From contig NZ_JDFF01000018.1 in the NCBI RefSeq assembly GCF_000565015.1, positions 1-64,000 on the forward strand: 64,000 nt of DNA. Reading direction: 5' to 3'. Positions 38,444 to 47,761 of the stretch are shown in pieces. The translations under genes and the position numbers were made by a program. The notes beneath the pieces were generated by a model that was not told where the DNA came from, did no database searches, and was given only the letters and a program-made list of their open reading frames with translations. The stretch comes from Porphyromonas catoniae ATCC 51270 (GTDB lineage: Bacteria > Bacteroidota > Bacteroidia > Bacteroidales > Porphyromonadaceae). Every line of letters starts with the position of its first letter. Position 1 is the first letter of the stretch.

Positions 38444-38558
38444 AGGCTCTTTCAGCAAGGCCCTAGGGTTTCCCTCGTAACCTCAAAATAGTTATCCCCG
38501 TAACCTCAGAGGAGGTTACGGGGATAACTATTTTGAGGTTACGAGGGTACCTCCTCAA
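38444..38558. repeat. 23-bp palindromic repeat array, family B (copy B2) with a 36-bp hairpin
   Basis: Units start at 38467, 38490, 38513 and 38536, exactly 23 bp apart; a diverged fifth fits at 38444. Units 1-2 and 3-4 are exact inverses, producing a perfect 36-bp inverted repeat (38472-38507 with 38512-38547) around a 4-nt loop. The core is close to AGGTTACGGGGATAACT. Confidence 0.85.
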
Positions 38559-38777
38559 CGATAACCCTATTAGCTTTATCCTCCCTACACCGAGGGATGC
38601 CCCACCCTACCCATAAATATAATCATCCCCTCTACCCTGTTGATTTCCTCTTCCTCTCGGCATCTCCGCCCCTTCTTTCGATAGAAAATTGACTACCCCA
38701 TATACAAGACTCGGACCAGAGGCCGTTATTTTGAGTGAAAGGACTCACACCAAGTCTAATTTAACACGAATAAGAAC

Positions 38778-39293
38778 ATGAAGAAATTCCTTCCCATGCT
38801 ACTCATTGCAGGGCTAACCCTCGGAGTAGCATCATGCAAGAAAGACAAGAATGAACCTAAGCCCAGGCCTAACCCACAGAAGCCTGACCCTAAGAAGCCA
38901 GGCAAGCCAGACCCAAAGACCTTCACCCTCGAAGGTACGAGCTGGACAGCAGAGACCCTACCCACATCAGCTAAGGAACTGAAATACTCCGCCGCTGCAA
39001 CTTTCGCCAAGGACGGTACCGTGACGTTCATCATCACCCAGACCTCTACGAAAGATGCTAAGAAGGTAGGCACCATGCCCTATACCCTCAAGTATAGCTA
39101 CAAGAAGCCTGTCCTCACTCTCACCGACCTGAAGTATCAGAATGGACAAGGGGAGGCTTTCCCAGCAGATCAGATTAAAGAAATCGAAGCATTGCTGAAA
39201 AAGCCAGCCGAGGTAGATGAAACGAAGAACACCATCACCATCAACAAGGCTAGCAACGCACCTCTAATCTTCACCATGAAGAAGGGCAAATAG
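38778..39293 (+). CDS. Lipoprotein of unknown function
   Basis: This 171-aa protein has a lipoprotein signal peptide with the lipobox LGVASC, so C20 or thereabouts becomes the lipidated N-terminus. A lysine- and proline-rich linker (KPRPNPQKPDPKKPGKPDP) follows and probably spans from membrane to the globular part. The remainder, from TFTLEGTSWTAETL on, is a small beta-rich domain resembling lipocalin-like or META-like lipoproteins of Bacteroidota, but I cannot name a family with confidence. It has a bidirectional terminator downstream and is a single-gene unit. Confidence 0.75.
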   Translation: MKKFLPMLLIAGLTLGVASCKKDKNEPKPRPNPQKPDPKKPGKPDPKTFTLEGTSWTAETLPTSAKELKYSAAATFAKDGTVTFIITQTSTKDAKKVGTMPYTLKYSYKKPVLTLTDLKYQNGQGEAFPADQIKEIEALLKKPAEVDETKNTITINKASNAPLIFTMKKGK

Positions 39294-39322
39294 CCCCTCC
39301 CCCACCAACAAGTCTAAACAAT

Positions 39323-39364
39323 AAAGAGAGCATCGGGTCGAGTCCACCCGATGCTCTCTTTTTA
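39323..39364. terminator. Bidirectional terminator between lipoprotein gene and rluA-family gene
   Basis: A 15-bp perfect stem (39324-39338 with 39346-39360) is followed by TTTTT on the plus strand and preceded by an A-rich run that gives T residues on the minus strand. Confidence 0.8.
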
Positions 39365-39386
39365 TCTCACCCTTGAGGCTAGTTAT

Positions 39387-40088
39387 TTATGCCTCGACCT
39401 GTGCTGCGAGCTCCTGCCAGAGACGATCGCTGGGCAGTGGGGCAATAAGGGATACTGGTAGCTTGCTCACCGGATGAGTGAAGGCGATGCTTCGTGAGAG
39501 CAGGCTGATACTGCCATCGGGATTACTTCTCGGTGCTCCGTACTTCAGATCACCACGGATAGGACAGCCGAGATGCGCCAACTGACAGCGTATCTGGTGG
39601 TGGCGTCCCGTATGGAGCTCTACCTCCACTAGGTGGTAACGCTCTCCCGAGGCAAGTAGCCGATAGGAGAGGCGTGCGAGCTTGGCACCCTCCCTCATCG
39701 GGTCTCGGGTGACATAGCTCTTATTTTGTTGCTCGTTGCGGATGAGGTAGTCCTCTAATGTCCCGGCAGGTTGAGGTGGGGCAGCAGTGACGATTGCCCA
39801 ATACTTCTTCTGCACCTCTCCGTGACGAAAGAGGTCATTCATCCTCGTCAGTGCCTTGCTGGTCTTGGCGAAGACCACCAGCCCCCCGACAGGACGATCT
39901 AGGCGATGGATCACACCGAGGAAGACGTTACCGGGCTTCTGGTACTTCTCCTTCAGCCATAGCTTCAGCGTCTCACTCATAGGTATGTCTCCCGTCTTAT
40001 CACCCTGGACGATCTCCCCAGGCCGCTTAGCGACACAGAGCAGATGGTTGTCCTCGTAGATGATATTAGGCGTATATGGATGAGCCAT
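39387..40088 (-). CDS. RluA-family pseudouridine synthase
   Basis: This 233-aa enzyme isomerises uridine to pseudouridine in rRNA or tRNA. The catalytic aspartate is D64 in the signature GVIHRLDRPVGGLVVFAKT (residues 58-76), and LHTGRHHQIRCQLAHLGCPI is the second conserved motif. There is no N-terminal S4 domain, so it resembles the short RluA/TruC type. The target site cannot be told from sequence. It is the last gene of the sppA-to-rluA minus-strand run, 9 bp after the alkylation-repair gene. Confidence 0.88.
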   Translation of the reverse strand: MAHPYTPNIIYEDNHLLCVAKRPGEIVQGDKTGDIPMSETLKLWLKEKYQKPGNVFLGVIHRLDRPVGGLVVFAKTSKALTRMNDLFRHGEVQKKYWAIVTAAPPQPAGTLEDYLIRNEQQNKSYVTRDPMREGAKLARLSYRLLASGERYHLVEVELHTGRHHQIRCQLAHLGCPIRGDLKYGAPRSNPDGSISLLSRSIAFTHPVSKLPVSLIAPLPSDRLWQELAAQVEA

Positions 40089-40097
40089 AGGAGTGAG

Positions 40098-40892
40098 TTA
40101 TTTATTTAGGCTACGTAGGGCACGCTTGGTGATGTATCTTGTCTCAGGGCAGTCATGCTCCCTAAGCCAAGTCTCGCATAGCGTCTTGACAAACTTCGGC
40201 TGGGTCTTGGAGGCATCGTTGAGCCAGTTCCCCACACTATTCTGTACGTATCGTGAGGTGTCTCTACTGAGGGGAGTCAGGATAGGTAACCCCAGCTCTG
40301 GGGTATCCTTGAGCCGAGTGATATGCTCACACCATACCCCACAGGGGCGGGTAGCTTCGCAGGCAAAGCGACGAATATATTCGTTCTGATCCATAGCCCA
40401 ATGTGCTAGAGACTGCAGCGCCTCATCTAGCTCATCTATGATATGCTGACGAAGGGAAAACCAAGCAACCTCCCGTACGCCGAAGTGTGCGTCTTGAGCG
40501 AAAGGGTATATGTACCTCAGCTCATCCTCTAGGCTAGTATAGGGATGAGCATAGGCAGCCCAGCACCGGAGCATATCAGACCTATGTGAGCCCAACTGCT
40601 GGAGCAGAGCTTCGTCATCATGCTGGAGGATGAGTTGTCCGAGGGTACGACCTATCACTCTACACGTGCTGTTGGTAGAGGGTTTCTTTTGGTCACGTAT
40701 CTGAGCTAAGAGCGTAGGAAGATACTCGTCACGTCCTAGGAGGTGGAACTGATGCTGTAGTAGTGCTACTTGGTCTACTGCTAGCCACTCTGTGAGGTTT
40801 GCTGTTTCGAGCTCCCCTCGGTTAATTCGCTCAAGAACCTCGGGTGGGATCTGGGATATAGAACGTGCGCCTACACGCTTTTCTTGGGTCAT
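40098..40892 (-). CDS. DNA alkylation repair protein (AlkD/AlkC-like HEAT repeats)
   Basis: This 264-aa helical protein has the pattern of the DNA alkylation repair family: repeated helical pairs such as VREVAWFSLRQHI and YIRRFACEATRPCGVW, and the closing DTSRYVQNSVGNWLNDASK and TRYITKRALRSL. Members remove bulky or methylated bases through a HEAT-repeat scaffold. I take the ATG at 40892; a GTG at 40916 is possible but touches the stop of the ClC gene. Enzymatic activity is family inference; I did not locate the catalytic aspartate with certainty. Confidence 0.75.
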   Translation of the reverse strand: MTQEKRVGARSISQIPPEVLERINRGELETANLTEWLAVDQVALLQHQFHLLGRDEYLPTLLAQIRDQKKPSTNSTCRVIGRTLGQLILQHDDEALLQQLGSHRSDMLRCWAAYAHPYTSLEDELRYIYPFAQDAHFGVREVAWFSLRQHIIDELDEALQSLAHWAMDQNEYIRRFACEATRPCGVWCEHITRLKDTPELGLPILTPLSRDTSRYVQNSVGNWLNDASKTQPKFVKTLCETWLREHDCPETRYITKRALRSLNK

Positions 40893-40916
40893 ATATCTTA
40901 CTTGGATAATGGGCAC

Positions 40917-42716
40917 TTAGTCCCCGATGAAGGTAGCATTGAGTACCTCTCGGTAGTTGTTGAAGATGGCACTCTTGCTGATAAACCCTAGGTAACGTCC
41001 CTCGTCATCTACGACGGGCATCTTCCACTCCTTCGTCTCATCAAACAGGCGCATCACCTCCGTCATGGGCATTGAAGACTGAATCTTCACTTCGGGGGCA
41101 ACCATAATCCGGCGCACCTGATAGCGCTCATAGAGCTCTGGGCGGAACATGATGTTGCGTACGTTGTCAAGCTCTACGATGCCCACTAGGATCCCCGAGG
41201 CATTTACCACAGGGAAGGAGTTGCGGTGGCTCACGGAGATTACCTTGACCATCTCCCCAAGCGTCATCTCAGGATGAACTACTTCGAAGTCATGCTCTAG
41301 GACATTCTCCAGATTCATTAGCGTCAGTACGGCAGTATCCTTTTTGTGGGTCAGTAGCTTGCCCTGCTCCGCTAGACGTAGCGAATATATGCTGTGAGGC
41401 ATGAAGATACGTATGGTAGCAAAGGAGGTGAGGGAGACCAGCATCAGCGGGAGGAAGAGATTGTATCCTCCGGAGAGCTCTGCTATGAGGAATACTCCTG
41501 TTAGCGGGGCATGCATCACACCAGCCATGAGGCCAGCCATCCCGAGGAGGATATAGTTCTTCGGGGAGATGAAGACGCGCATTGAGGAGAAGTAATTGAC
41601 GAGATAGGAGAAGAGGAAACCCGTTAGCCCCCCGACAAAGAGCGTAGGAGCGAAGAGACCACCACACCCACCACCTGAGTTGGTGGCTACGGAGGCAAAG
41701 ACCTTAAATAGTACCGTTAATAGGAAGAAGGCAAAGACGACCCAATAAGAGGAGGAGAAGGCCTCAAAGATACTACCATCCAGTAGCTGCGTGTACTGCC
41801 CATCAAGGAGGATATTGACCGAGTCGTACCCTTCCCCATAGAGTGGTGGGAAGAGGAAGATCAGTAGGGATAGGATAGCTGCTGAGATGAGGTAGCGGGT
41901 GCGCTGGCTCTTGAGCTTCCTAAATTCCCCCTCGATACGAAACATAGTCTTAGAGAAATAGAGCGAGATAAGCCCACACACAATCCCAAGTAGGATCATC
42001 AGTGGGATACGCTCGATATAGTAGGGATCTGTCTGTATGAAGAGGAAGAGGTTTTCCTTGCCTGAGAGCACATAGGCTACGGCAGCAGCCGAGACGGAGC
42101 TCACCAGCAGGGGCAGGACAGAAGCCATCGTAAGATCCAGTAGGAGTACCTCGATAACAAAGACTAGGCCTGTGATAGGAGCCTTGAAGATTCCCCCTAG
42201 AGCCCCCGCCACACCACAACCGATGAGGAGCATGAGGTTACGCTGCTCGAGGCGGAAGAGACGCCCAAAGTTCGACCCAATGGCAGCCCCAGTAAGTACA
42301 ATAGGTGACTCCGCTCCCACCGATCCACCAAAGCTAATAGTCAGCGCGCTGGCAAGCAGGGAAGACCAAGTATTGTGGGGCTTGATCCTGCTCTTACGTT
42401 GCGAGATCGAGCTCAAGACCTTAGTGACACCATGGCTGATATCGTCACGCACGATGTAGCGCACAAAGAGCAGGGAGAGCAAGATCCCCAGTGCAGGGAA
42501 GACTAGGTAGAGGTAGCTTCGCTGCTCAATATGCATGAGCACGAAGCCCTCTATGTGGTGTATGATGAACTTCAGCAGAGCTGCCAAGAGAGCCATCGTC
42601 ACCCCTATAGAGAGACTGAGCAGGAGGATAAAGTAACGCTCGCTGATATGTTTCTCTCGCCAGAGGATCACCTGATCCTGTAGCTTCCGCCTATCGAAGA
42701 GCCGTGCATTCATCAT
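40917..42716 (-). CDS. ClC-family chloride channel or H+/Cl- exchanger with CBS domains
   Basis: This 599-aa membrane protein has about 10-12 hydrophobic segments in residues 20-440 followed by a cytosolic pair of CBS domains (about 465-599, with FEVVHPEMTLGEMVKV and VDDEGRYLGFIS). The selectivity filter region GGSVGAESPIVLTGAAIGS contains the gating glutamate of the family. CBS pairs often bind nucleotides and regulate gating. It could exchange protons for chloride to support acid resistance. It lies between tsaC and the alkylation-repair gene with short gaps. Confidence 0.9.
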   Translation of the reverse strand: MMNARLFDRRKLQDQVILWREKHISERYFILLLSLSIGVTMALLAALLKFIIHHIEGFVLMHIEQRSYLYLVFPALGILLSLLFVRYIVRDDISHGVTKVLSSISQRKSRIKPHNTWSSLLASALTISFGGSVGAESPIVLTGAAIGSNFGRLFRLEQRNLMLLIGCGVAGALGGIFKAPITGLVFVIEVLLLDLTMASVLPLLVSSVSAAAVAYVLSGKENLFLFIQTDPYYIERIPLMILLGIVCGLISLYFSKTMFRIEGEFRKLKSQRTRYLISAAILSLLIFLFPPLYGEGYDSVNILLDGQYTQLLDGSIFEAFSSSYWVVFAFFLLTVLFKVFASVATNSGGGCGGLFAPTLFVGGLTGFLFSYLVNYFSSMRVFISPKNYILLGMAGLMAGVMHAPLTGVFLIAELSGGYNLFLPLMLVSLTSFATIRIFMPHSIYSLRLAEQGKLLTHKKDTAVLTLMNLENVLEHDFEVVHPEMTLGEMVKVISVSHRNSFPVVNASGILVGIVELDNVRNIMFRPELYERYQVRRIMVAPEVKIQSSMPMTEVMRLFDETKEWKMPVVDDEGRYLGFISKSAIFNNYREVLNATFIGD

Positions 42717-42741
42717 CTATATGTTGTAGCGGTGTCGGTGA

Positions 42742-43341
42742 CTAAGGACGTAAAACCTTCACTTCGCCCCCCGTACCCAGCTGGATAATCTGCGAAGGCT
42801 CCCTCGGGGTATTATCCTCCTGAAGATAGCGGACGATATAGTCTACCCCCGAGCGGATCTCCTCGCTAATGCCGGAGAAGAAGAGCGGGGTAGGCTCGCC
42901 ACTGATGTTGGCAGAGGTGGAGACGATCGGACGGCGAAGCTGTCGGCACAGAGCGGAGGAGAAGGCCTCCTGTGTCTGACGTATCCCTAGGCTACCTCCT
43001 TCGCCTATTAGGCTAGGGGCAACCCCCGAAGCTCCCGAGGTGTAGACGATGGTGATCGGTCGCACTGCTAGCTCCATGAGGTCATAGGCTATCTCGGGGA
43101 CGTCACTGATGAGACGCTCTACCTCATGGGTCTCTGCGACGAGTACGAGCATGCTCTTGCTGTCCTGCCTACGCTTGAGTGCATAGATACGTTGTACGGC
43201 CTCTTCGTTGGTAGCGTCACAGCCTATCCCCCAGACCGTATCTGTAGGATAGAGGATGATCCCCCCTTGACGTAGCGTAGCGACGGCCTCATCGAGGTCG
43301 GCCTTATCGTAGGAGGGCTGTATGGTCTCTTTTATCTTCAT
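42742..43341 (-). CDS. L-threonylcarbamoyladenylate synthase (TsaC/Sua5/YciO family)
   Basis: This 199-aa enzyme makes threonylcarbamoyl-AMP for the t6A37 modification of ANN-decoding tRNAs. The N-terminal TDTVWGIGCDATNEEAVQRI and KRRQDSKSMLVLV motifs and STSANISGEPTP are typical of the YrdC fold. It has no C-terminal Sua5 domain, so it is the short form; YciO-like paralogues share the fold and are a weaker alternative. A family B repeat array fills the gap to thiL upstream. Confidence 0.85.
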   Translation of the reverse strand: MKIKETIQPSYDKADLDEAVATLRQGGIILYPTDTVWGIGCDATNEEAVQRIYALKRRQDSKSMLVLVAETHEVERLISDVPEIAYDLMELAVRPITIVYTSGASGVAPSLIGEGGSLGIRQTQEAFSSALCRQLRRPIVSTSANISGEPTPLFFSGISEEIRSGVDYIVRYLQEDNTPREPSQIIQLGTGGEVKVLRP

Positions 43342-43382
43342 TCTTTCGTTCCTTAGGTGGAGGTTTCTTTATGCCCTCCATA

Positions 43383-43497
43383 GCAGTATGCTTGTGACCC
43401 CTCGTGAGGTAGCCTCGTAACCTCTCAGGAGGTATGCCCGTAACCTCTCGTGAGGTTCCCTCGTAACCTCCGAAGGGGTTATGGGGATACCTATTTT
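43383..43497. repeat. Five-unit 23-bp palindromic repeat array, family B (copy B3)
   Basis: Units start at 43383, 43406, 43429, 43452 and 43475, exactly 23 bp apart. Cores vary around GAGGTATGCCCGTAACCTC; the last unit is in the inverted form (GGTTATGGGGATACC). It lies inside a run of co-directional genes between thiL and tsaC. Confidence 0.85.
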
Positions 43498-43550
43498 GAG
43501 GATGGCGGGAGAGGGGTAATGGCTCTTTGGGGAAGGGGATCCTTAGGAGG

Positions 43551-44594
43551 CTAGGCTTGCTCTGCCTGCTCTTGGGGCCAACCCTGGGCGATGAGCCGTA
43601 GTTCAGTACCATCAGGTGCGACTAGGAAGCAGCCCGCACTAGCCTCGGTGATATGCCCGATGATGCGAATACCCTCGAGCGTACGTAGCTCGTCTAGCTG
43701 TGCTAGGGGGACGGTGAAAATAAGTTCGAAGTCCTCCCCTCCATTCAGTGCCACTGTCGTCGTAGACATGTGAAGCTCTTCGGCCATAAGTGCCGTCTCG
43801 TGGTCTATGGGAAGGCGATCCTCATATATGCGTACCCCTACACCACTCTCCGTAGCGATGTGTAAGAGCTCTGAGGCAAGCCCGTCCGAACTATCTATCA
43901 TTGAGGTCGGGCGGATGCCTGCGCCGCGTAGTGCGAGGAGGATGTCCTGCCTAGCCTCGGGCTTGAGTTGTCGCTCTAGGATGTATTCACGCTCGGCGAA
44001 GTCGGGGTTGAACCCCTCCTTCTCCCCAGCGAACACGCGCTTCTCCCTCTCGAGTAGCTGGAGACCCATATAGGCCGCCCCTAGGCTCCCACTAACACAA
44101 ATCAGGTCTGTCGGCTTAGCACCACTGCGTAGGATGGCTTGACCCTTCTCCACCATCCCTAGGCAGGTGATGCTGATGCACAGCCCCGTTAGGCTCGCAG
44201 AGGTATCGCCACCTACGAGGTCTACTCCGTAGCGGTCGCAGGCGAGTCTGAGACCAGCATACAGCTCCTCCAGATCCTCGAGAGCGAAGCGAGCAGAGAC
44301 ACCGATAGAGGCGGTCAGCTGCTGAGGATGCCCGCCCATAGCATAGATGTCAGAGAAACTGCCTATGGCAGCCTTGTAGCCCAAGTGCTTGAGGGGAGTA
44401 TAGGTTAGGTCAAAGTGAATCCCCTCGAGAAGCAAGTCTGTGGTGAGGAGGGTCTGCATCTCGGGTGGATAGGCTACCACGGCGGCATCATCACCGACGC
44501 CGAGGATGGTTGTATCGTTGTGCTTGGGCAGCGCCTGCGTAAGATGTTTAATTAGGGCAAACTCGCCGAGTTCTGCTAGTTCTGTTCGTTGCAT
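43551..44594 (-). CDS. thiL: Thiamine-monophosphate kinase
   Basis: This 347-aa enzyme phosphorylates thiamine monophosphate to the active diphosphate. It has the PurM/AIRS-like fold signatures GVGDDAAVV and TDLLLEGIHFDLTYTPLKHLGYKA, the aspartate-rich GGDTSAS and the later IDSSDGLASELLHIA and LNGGEDFELIFT. It follows lpxK by 28 bp on the same strand. No TPP riboswitch is seen upstream, so its expression is not controlled by one here. Confidence 0.93.
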   Translation of the reverse strand: MQRTELAELGEFALIKHLTQALPKHNDTTILGVGDDAAVVAYPPEMQTLLTTDLLLEGIHFDLTYTPLKHLGYKAAIGSFSDIYAMGGHPQQLTASIGVSARFALEDLEELYAGLRLACDRYGVDLVGGDTSASLTGLCISITCLGMVEKGQAILRSGAKPTDLICVSGSLGAAYMGLQLLEREKRVFAGEKEGFNPDFAEREYILERQLKPEARQDILLALRGAGIRPTSMIDSSDGLASELLHIATESGVGVRIYEDRLPIDHETALMAEELHMSTTTVALNGGEDFELIFTVPLAQLDELRTLEGIRIIGHITEASAGCFLVAPDGTELRLIAQGWPQEQAEQA

Positions 44595-44622
44595 ATATCA
44601 AATGGAAGAGCCTCCCTCTGTA

Positions 44623-45756
44623 CTATAAATGAGGGCGAAGGCCAGAAGGTAGCGCCTTAGCTGCTTGGAAGATCATCTTCTTAAAGTCCTCGGGGTTATA
44701 AAGGATCTCCGTCGCAATCGGCAGGTAGAAAATACGTGTTATAAGCTCGTCTCCTAGCTGCTGCTTGAGGTCAAAAAGCCGTACCGCATCCTTCTCTGTC
44801 GAGATGATGTAGACAGGCTCATCTACCCCCACAATAGCCTGCTCCCGCTGCCACACAGAGCGGATGTGCTCCAAATCCTTGGTACGGAAGTTATGGTGAT
44901 CCTGAAAGGTAATCCTAGAGACCACCTTATAGTGTCGCTCGAGGTAGTCATAGAAGGGATTCGGAGAAGCAATCCCAGCTAATGCGATGACAGATGTCCC
45001 AGAGGGTAGCGTCTGGTGCTGGGGGTCATGTGCCGTATGCTTCGAGTCTCTCACAAGGGACGCAAGAGGGGCAGGATCTCGGTAGATAACCCGAGAGAAG
45101 AAGATACGTTGATGGGGATACAGCGCTAGGTTACGCTGCATGATACGCAGGTTGATGGGCTGTAGGTTTGAGGGACATTTAGTTAAGACAATACAATCTG
45201 CACGGTAGCGAGCCGATGCAGGCTCCCTCAGTGTCCCGACTGGGAGGAGCGTGTCTTCATGAAGCTCCCTCTGAGCATCCACCAGAAGGATAGAGAAGGA
45301 GGGATGCACGTAGCGATGCTGGAACCCATCATCAAGTAGCACGACATCTGGACGCTCTCCCTCAGGCAAACTCATCAAATGTCTCATCGCACGTCTCCTA
45401 TCGCCATCGACGATAATACGTACATGGGGGTACTTCAGCCCCAGTTGCCTTGGCTCGTCTCCCACCTCAGAGACGGTAGAGGTGCGGGTGACGACTCTCT
45501 GCCCATGGCTCTTGCGCTTATACCCTCGTGAGATGATAGCGATCCTATAGCTAGGGCTTAGCAGGCTTACGATGAGCTCTATGTGAGGCGTCTTGCCCGT
45601 TCCCCCCACGGTGATATTACCTACACAAATGAGGGGCACGGGGTAGGTCTCCCCCTTCAGCACGCCTTGGTTGAAAAGGAAGTTTCGGAAGCCTACCCCA
45701 CAGCCATACAGCCACGAGAGGAGATGAAGCAGGGGATTGTTTGTTCGCTTCTGCAT
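44623..45756 (-). CDS. lpxK: Tetraacyldisaccharide 4'-kinase
   Basis: This 377-aa inner-membrane kinase adds the 4'-phosphate to lipid A. The P-loop VGGTGKTPHIELIVSLL lies at about residues 50-66, after the N-terminal hydrophobic part, and LLDDGFQHRYVHPSFSILLVDA is the family's second motif. Length is normal. It is separated from the lpxD-lpxC/fabZ-lpxA block by 25 kb and instead follows sppA. Confidence 0.93.
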   Translation of the reverse strand: MQKRTNNPLLHLLSWLYGCGVGFRNFLFNQGVLKGETYPVPLICVGNITVGGTGKTPHIELIVSLLSPSYRIAIISRGYKRKSHGQRVVTRTSTVSEVGDEPRQLGLKYPHVRIIVDGDRRRAMRHLMSLPEGERPDVVLLDDGFQHRYVHPSFSILLVDAQRELHEDTLLPVGTLREPASARYRADCIVLTKCPSNLQPINLRIMQRNLALYPHQRIFFSRVIYRDPAPLASLVRDSKHTAHDPQHQTLPSGTSVIALAGIASPNPFYDYLERHYKVVSRITFQDHHNFRTKDLEHIRSVWQREQAIVGVDEPVYIISTEKDAVRLFDLKQQLGDELITRIFYLPIATEILYNPEDFKKMIFQAAKALPSGLRPHL

Positions 45757-45791
45757 CGTGCTGTGTTTCGTTTTCTTGGGAAGACTAGGCT

Positions 45792-47618
45792 CTAGTAAGC
45801 AGTGAGGCCGTAGGGCAGGCGTGCTTGAATGCCCGTGTAGGTAAAGCTCTGACGTAGGAACTGCTGGAGCTTACGCTCCTGATCTGTCATCAGGCGATCC
45901 TTCATGCGGGCTACGAAGCCTCCTGAGCTAGAGGAGCTCAATAGCTGCTGCCAGAAGCTATGCGAAGTCTCACCATAGCTTACGTAGTAATTGTTTGACA
46001 CTCCTGCCAGTTTAGCTGCGAGCCTCACAGCAGTCTCTAGACCACCTAGCTCGTCTACTAGCCCAAGCTCTTTAGCCTTAGCTCCGAGCCAGACACGTCC
46101 CTGCCCGATGTGATCTACCGAGTCTACTGAGAGCTTACGTCCCTCTGCGACACGAGAGAGGAAGGTACGGTAGCCTCGCTCAACCATCCCCTGGATGACC
46201 GCCTTCTCCTCTGGGGAAAGTCCGTTGATGCCTATCCCTAAAATGCCCCCAAGCTCTAGGTCTGCATAGGGAGAGGTCTTGACGACATCCATACTGAGGC
46301 CTAGTCGCTTAGCCAGAGCGGAAGCCTCGGGAACAATCCCAAAGATCCCAATCGACCCCGTCAGCGTCACGGGGCTAGCCACGATTGCATCTGCGGCAGA
46401 AGCAATATAATATCCTCCCGAAGCTGCGAGATCACCCATGGAGACAACGACAGGGACCTTTGCCTTCAGCTGTCGTACCTGATGCCATATTTGCTCTGAG
46501 AGGAAAGCACTACCCCCAGGCGAATTGATACGTAGCACTACGGCCTTGGTATCCTCATCCTCACCGATCTGCTTCAGTTCACGTGCCAGAGCACTCTGTA
46601 TCCCCTCCTGCGCATAGGGACTATCCATGATCTCGCCCTCTGCATAGAGTACTGTGATCTTATTCTCCCCTTGTGGCTCAGCTGTATCATCGGGGACATC
46701 TACGAGGTCTGCTAGCGTCACTTGTCGAATATCTCGAGCAGAACTTAGCCCCATCTTCCGAGCAATCACTTCCTCCATATCCAGGCGATAGGCCAGGGTA
46801 TCTACGAGGCCACTAGCGAGGAAGACCTTAGCCTCTCCGAAAGCACGCCCCTCAGAGGCGAACTGGCGGAGACTATCCACAGACACCTTACGTGCGCCTG
46901 CTATCCCCTCGAGAATATACTGCCAAGTCCCATCAAGGTAAGCCTGTATCTGCTCCCTATTCGGCTCACTAAGTCGGTCGAGGATGTACGGCTCCACAGC
47001 CCCCTTGTAGGTACCGACCTTAAAGACCTCTGCCTTAATCCCGAGCTTCTCCAGCGCCTCATGCATCATGAGACTTCCACTGGCAAGCCCTACAAGGGGT
47101 ATCGTACCCTCGGGGTTAAGTACCACGCGATCGGCCACGGAGGCTAGGTAATACGCCTTTTGTGAATAGCTGTCGGCATAGGCAATGATGAACTTACCAC
47201 TTTTCTTGAAATCCCTCAGTGCATCCCGTAGCTCCTCCGTCGAAGCCAGCCCTGCGGAGAGCCCTTCGACATTGAGGTAGATTCCTTTGATATTGGGATT
47301 CACCTTCGCCTTACGTATACCCTGCAGTGCTTGGGTCAGCGAAACAGGACGATCAGACTGATTACCAAAGGAGAAGAGACTCTGCCAGTCATCCGTTGTC
47401 ACGATCTCCTGAAGGCTCGTCACATCGATACGCAGGATGGTATTGTCCCGGATAGTCGTCGCACGATTAGAGGAGAAGACCGCCGATATAACGAGGCTAA
47501 TGAAGAAGAAGATACTGATTAAGAAGAAAAAGATATGCGCACCAAGGAAACCAAGGAAAGAAGCAAGAACCGTCTTCCAAAAGCCTAGAGGCTGCTTAGG
47601 GGGTAAATTATTCTCCAT
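45792..47618 (-). CDS. sppA: Signal peptide peptidase SppA, long (67-kDa) type
   Basis: This 608-aa membrane protease degrades cleaved signal peptides. One N-terminal transmembrane segment (about residues 15-45) is followed by two tandem S49 domains. The general-base lysine is expected in SYSQKAYYLASVADRVVLNP in the first domain and the nucleophile serine in GDLAASGGYYIASAADAIVA in the second, matching the E. coli SppA arrangement. I start at 47618 (MENNLPPKQP) because the 13 codons before it look non-conserved. A -7 box is about 85 bp upstream and the B4 array lies between it and porE. Confidence 0.9.
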   Translation of the reverse strand: MENNLPPKQPLGFWKTVLASFLGFLGAHIFFFLISIFFFISLVISAVFSSNRATTIRDNTILRIDVTSLQEIVTTDDWQSLFSFGNQSDRPVSLTQALQGIRKAKVNPNIKGIYLNVEGLSAGLASTEELRDALRDFKKSGKFIIAYADSYSQKAYYLASVADRVVLNPEGTIPLVGLASGSLMMHEALEKLGIKAEVFKVGTYKGAVEPYILDRLSEPNREQIQAYLDGTWQYILEGIAGARKVSVDSLRQFASEGRAFGEAKVFLASGLVDTLAYRLDMEEVIARKMGLSSARDIRQVTLADLVDVPDDTAEPQGENKITVLYAEGEIMDSPYAQEGIQSALARELKQIGEDEDTKAVVLRINSPGGSAFLSEQIWHQVRQLKAKVPVVVSMGDLAASGGYYIASAADAIVASPVTLTGSIGIFGIVPEASALAKRLGLSMDVVKTSPYADLELGGILGIGINGLSPEEKAVIQGMVERGYRTFLSRVAEGRKLSVDSVDHIGQGRVWLGAKAKELGLVDELGGLETAVRLAAKLAGVSNNYYVSYGETSHSFWQQLLSSSSSGGFVARMKDRLMTDQERKLQQFLRQSFTYTGIQARLPYGLTAY

Positions 47619-47701
47619 GAGGATGATGTACTGAAAGTTGTGCTGTAGCTTCGACAATTAGTGGGTAGACAGCCTCGGGCTTCCTTGCCTGAGGCTATCC
47701 A

Positions 47702-47709
47702 CAAATATA
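47702..47709 (-). promoter_or_regulatory. -7 box for the sppA cluster
   Basis: TATATTTG on the minus strand, 84 bp before the chosen sppA start. Confidence 0.45.
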
Positions 47710-47761
47710 CTAAATAGTTTATACTACCTAACCAGCTGGAGTACACCGCAGAGGGTAAAAT

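Larger units (their letters stand above)
38316..38777. other. Divergent intergenic region between bcp and the lipoprotein gene
   Basis: It holds the bcp promoter box and the family B array B2 with its long hairpin. A promoter for the lipoprotein is not clear. Confidence 0.6.

Noticed and set aside
44595-44622. TPP riboswitch before thiL
   Set aside because: The gap is only 28 bp and has no riboswitch-like elements.
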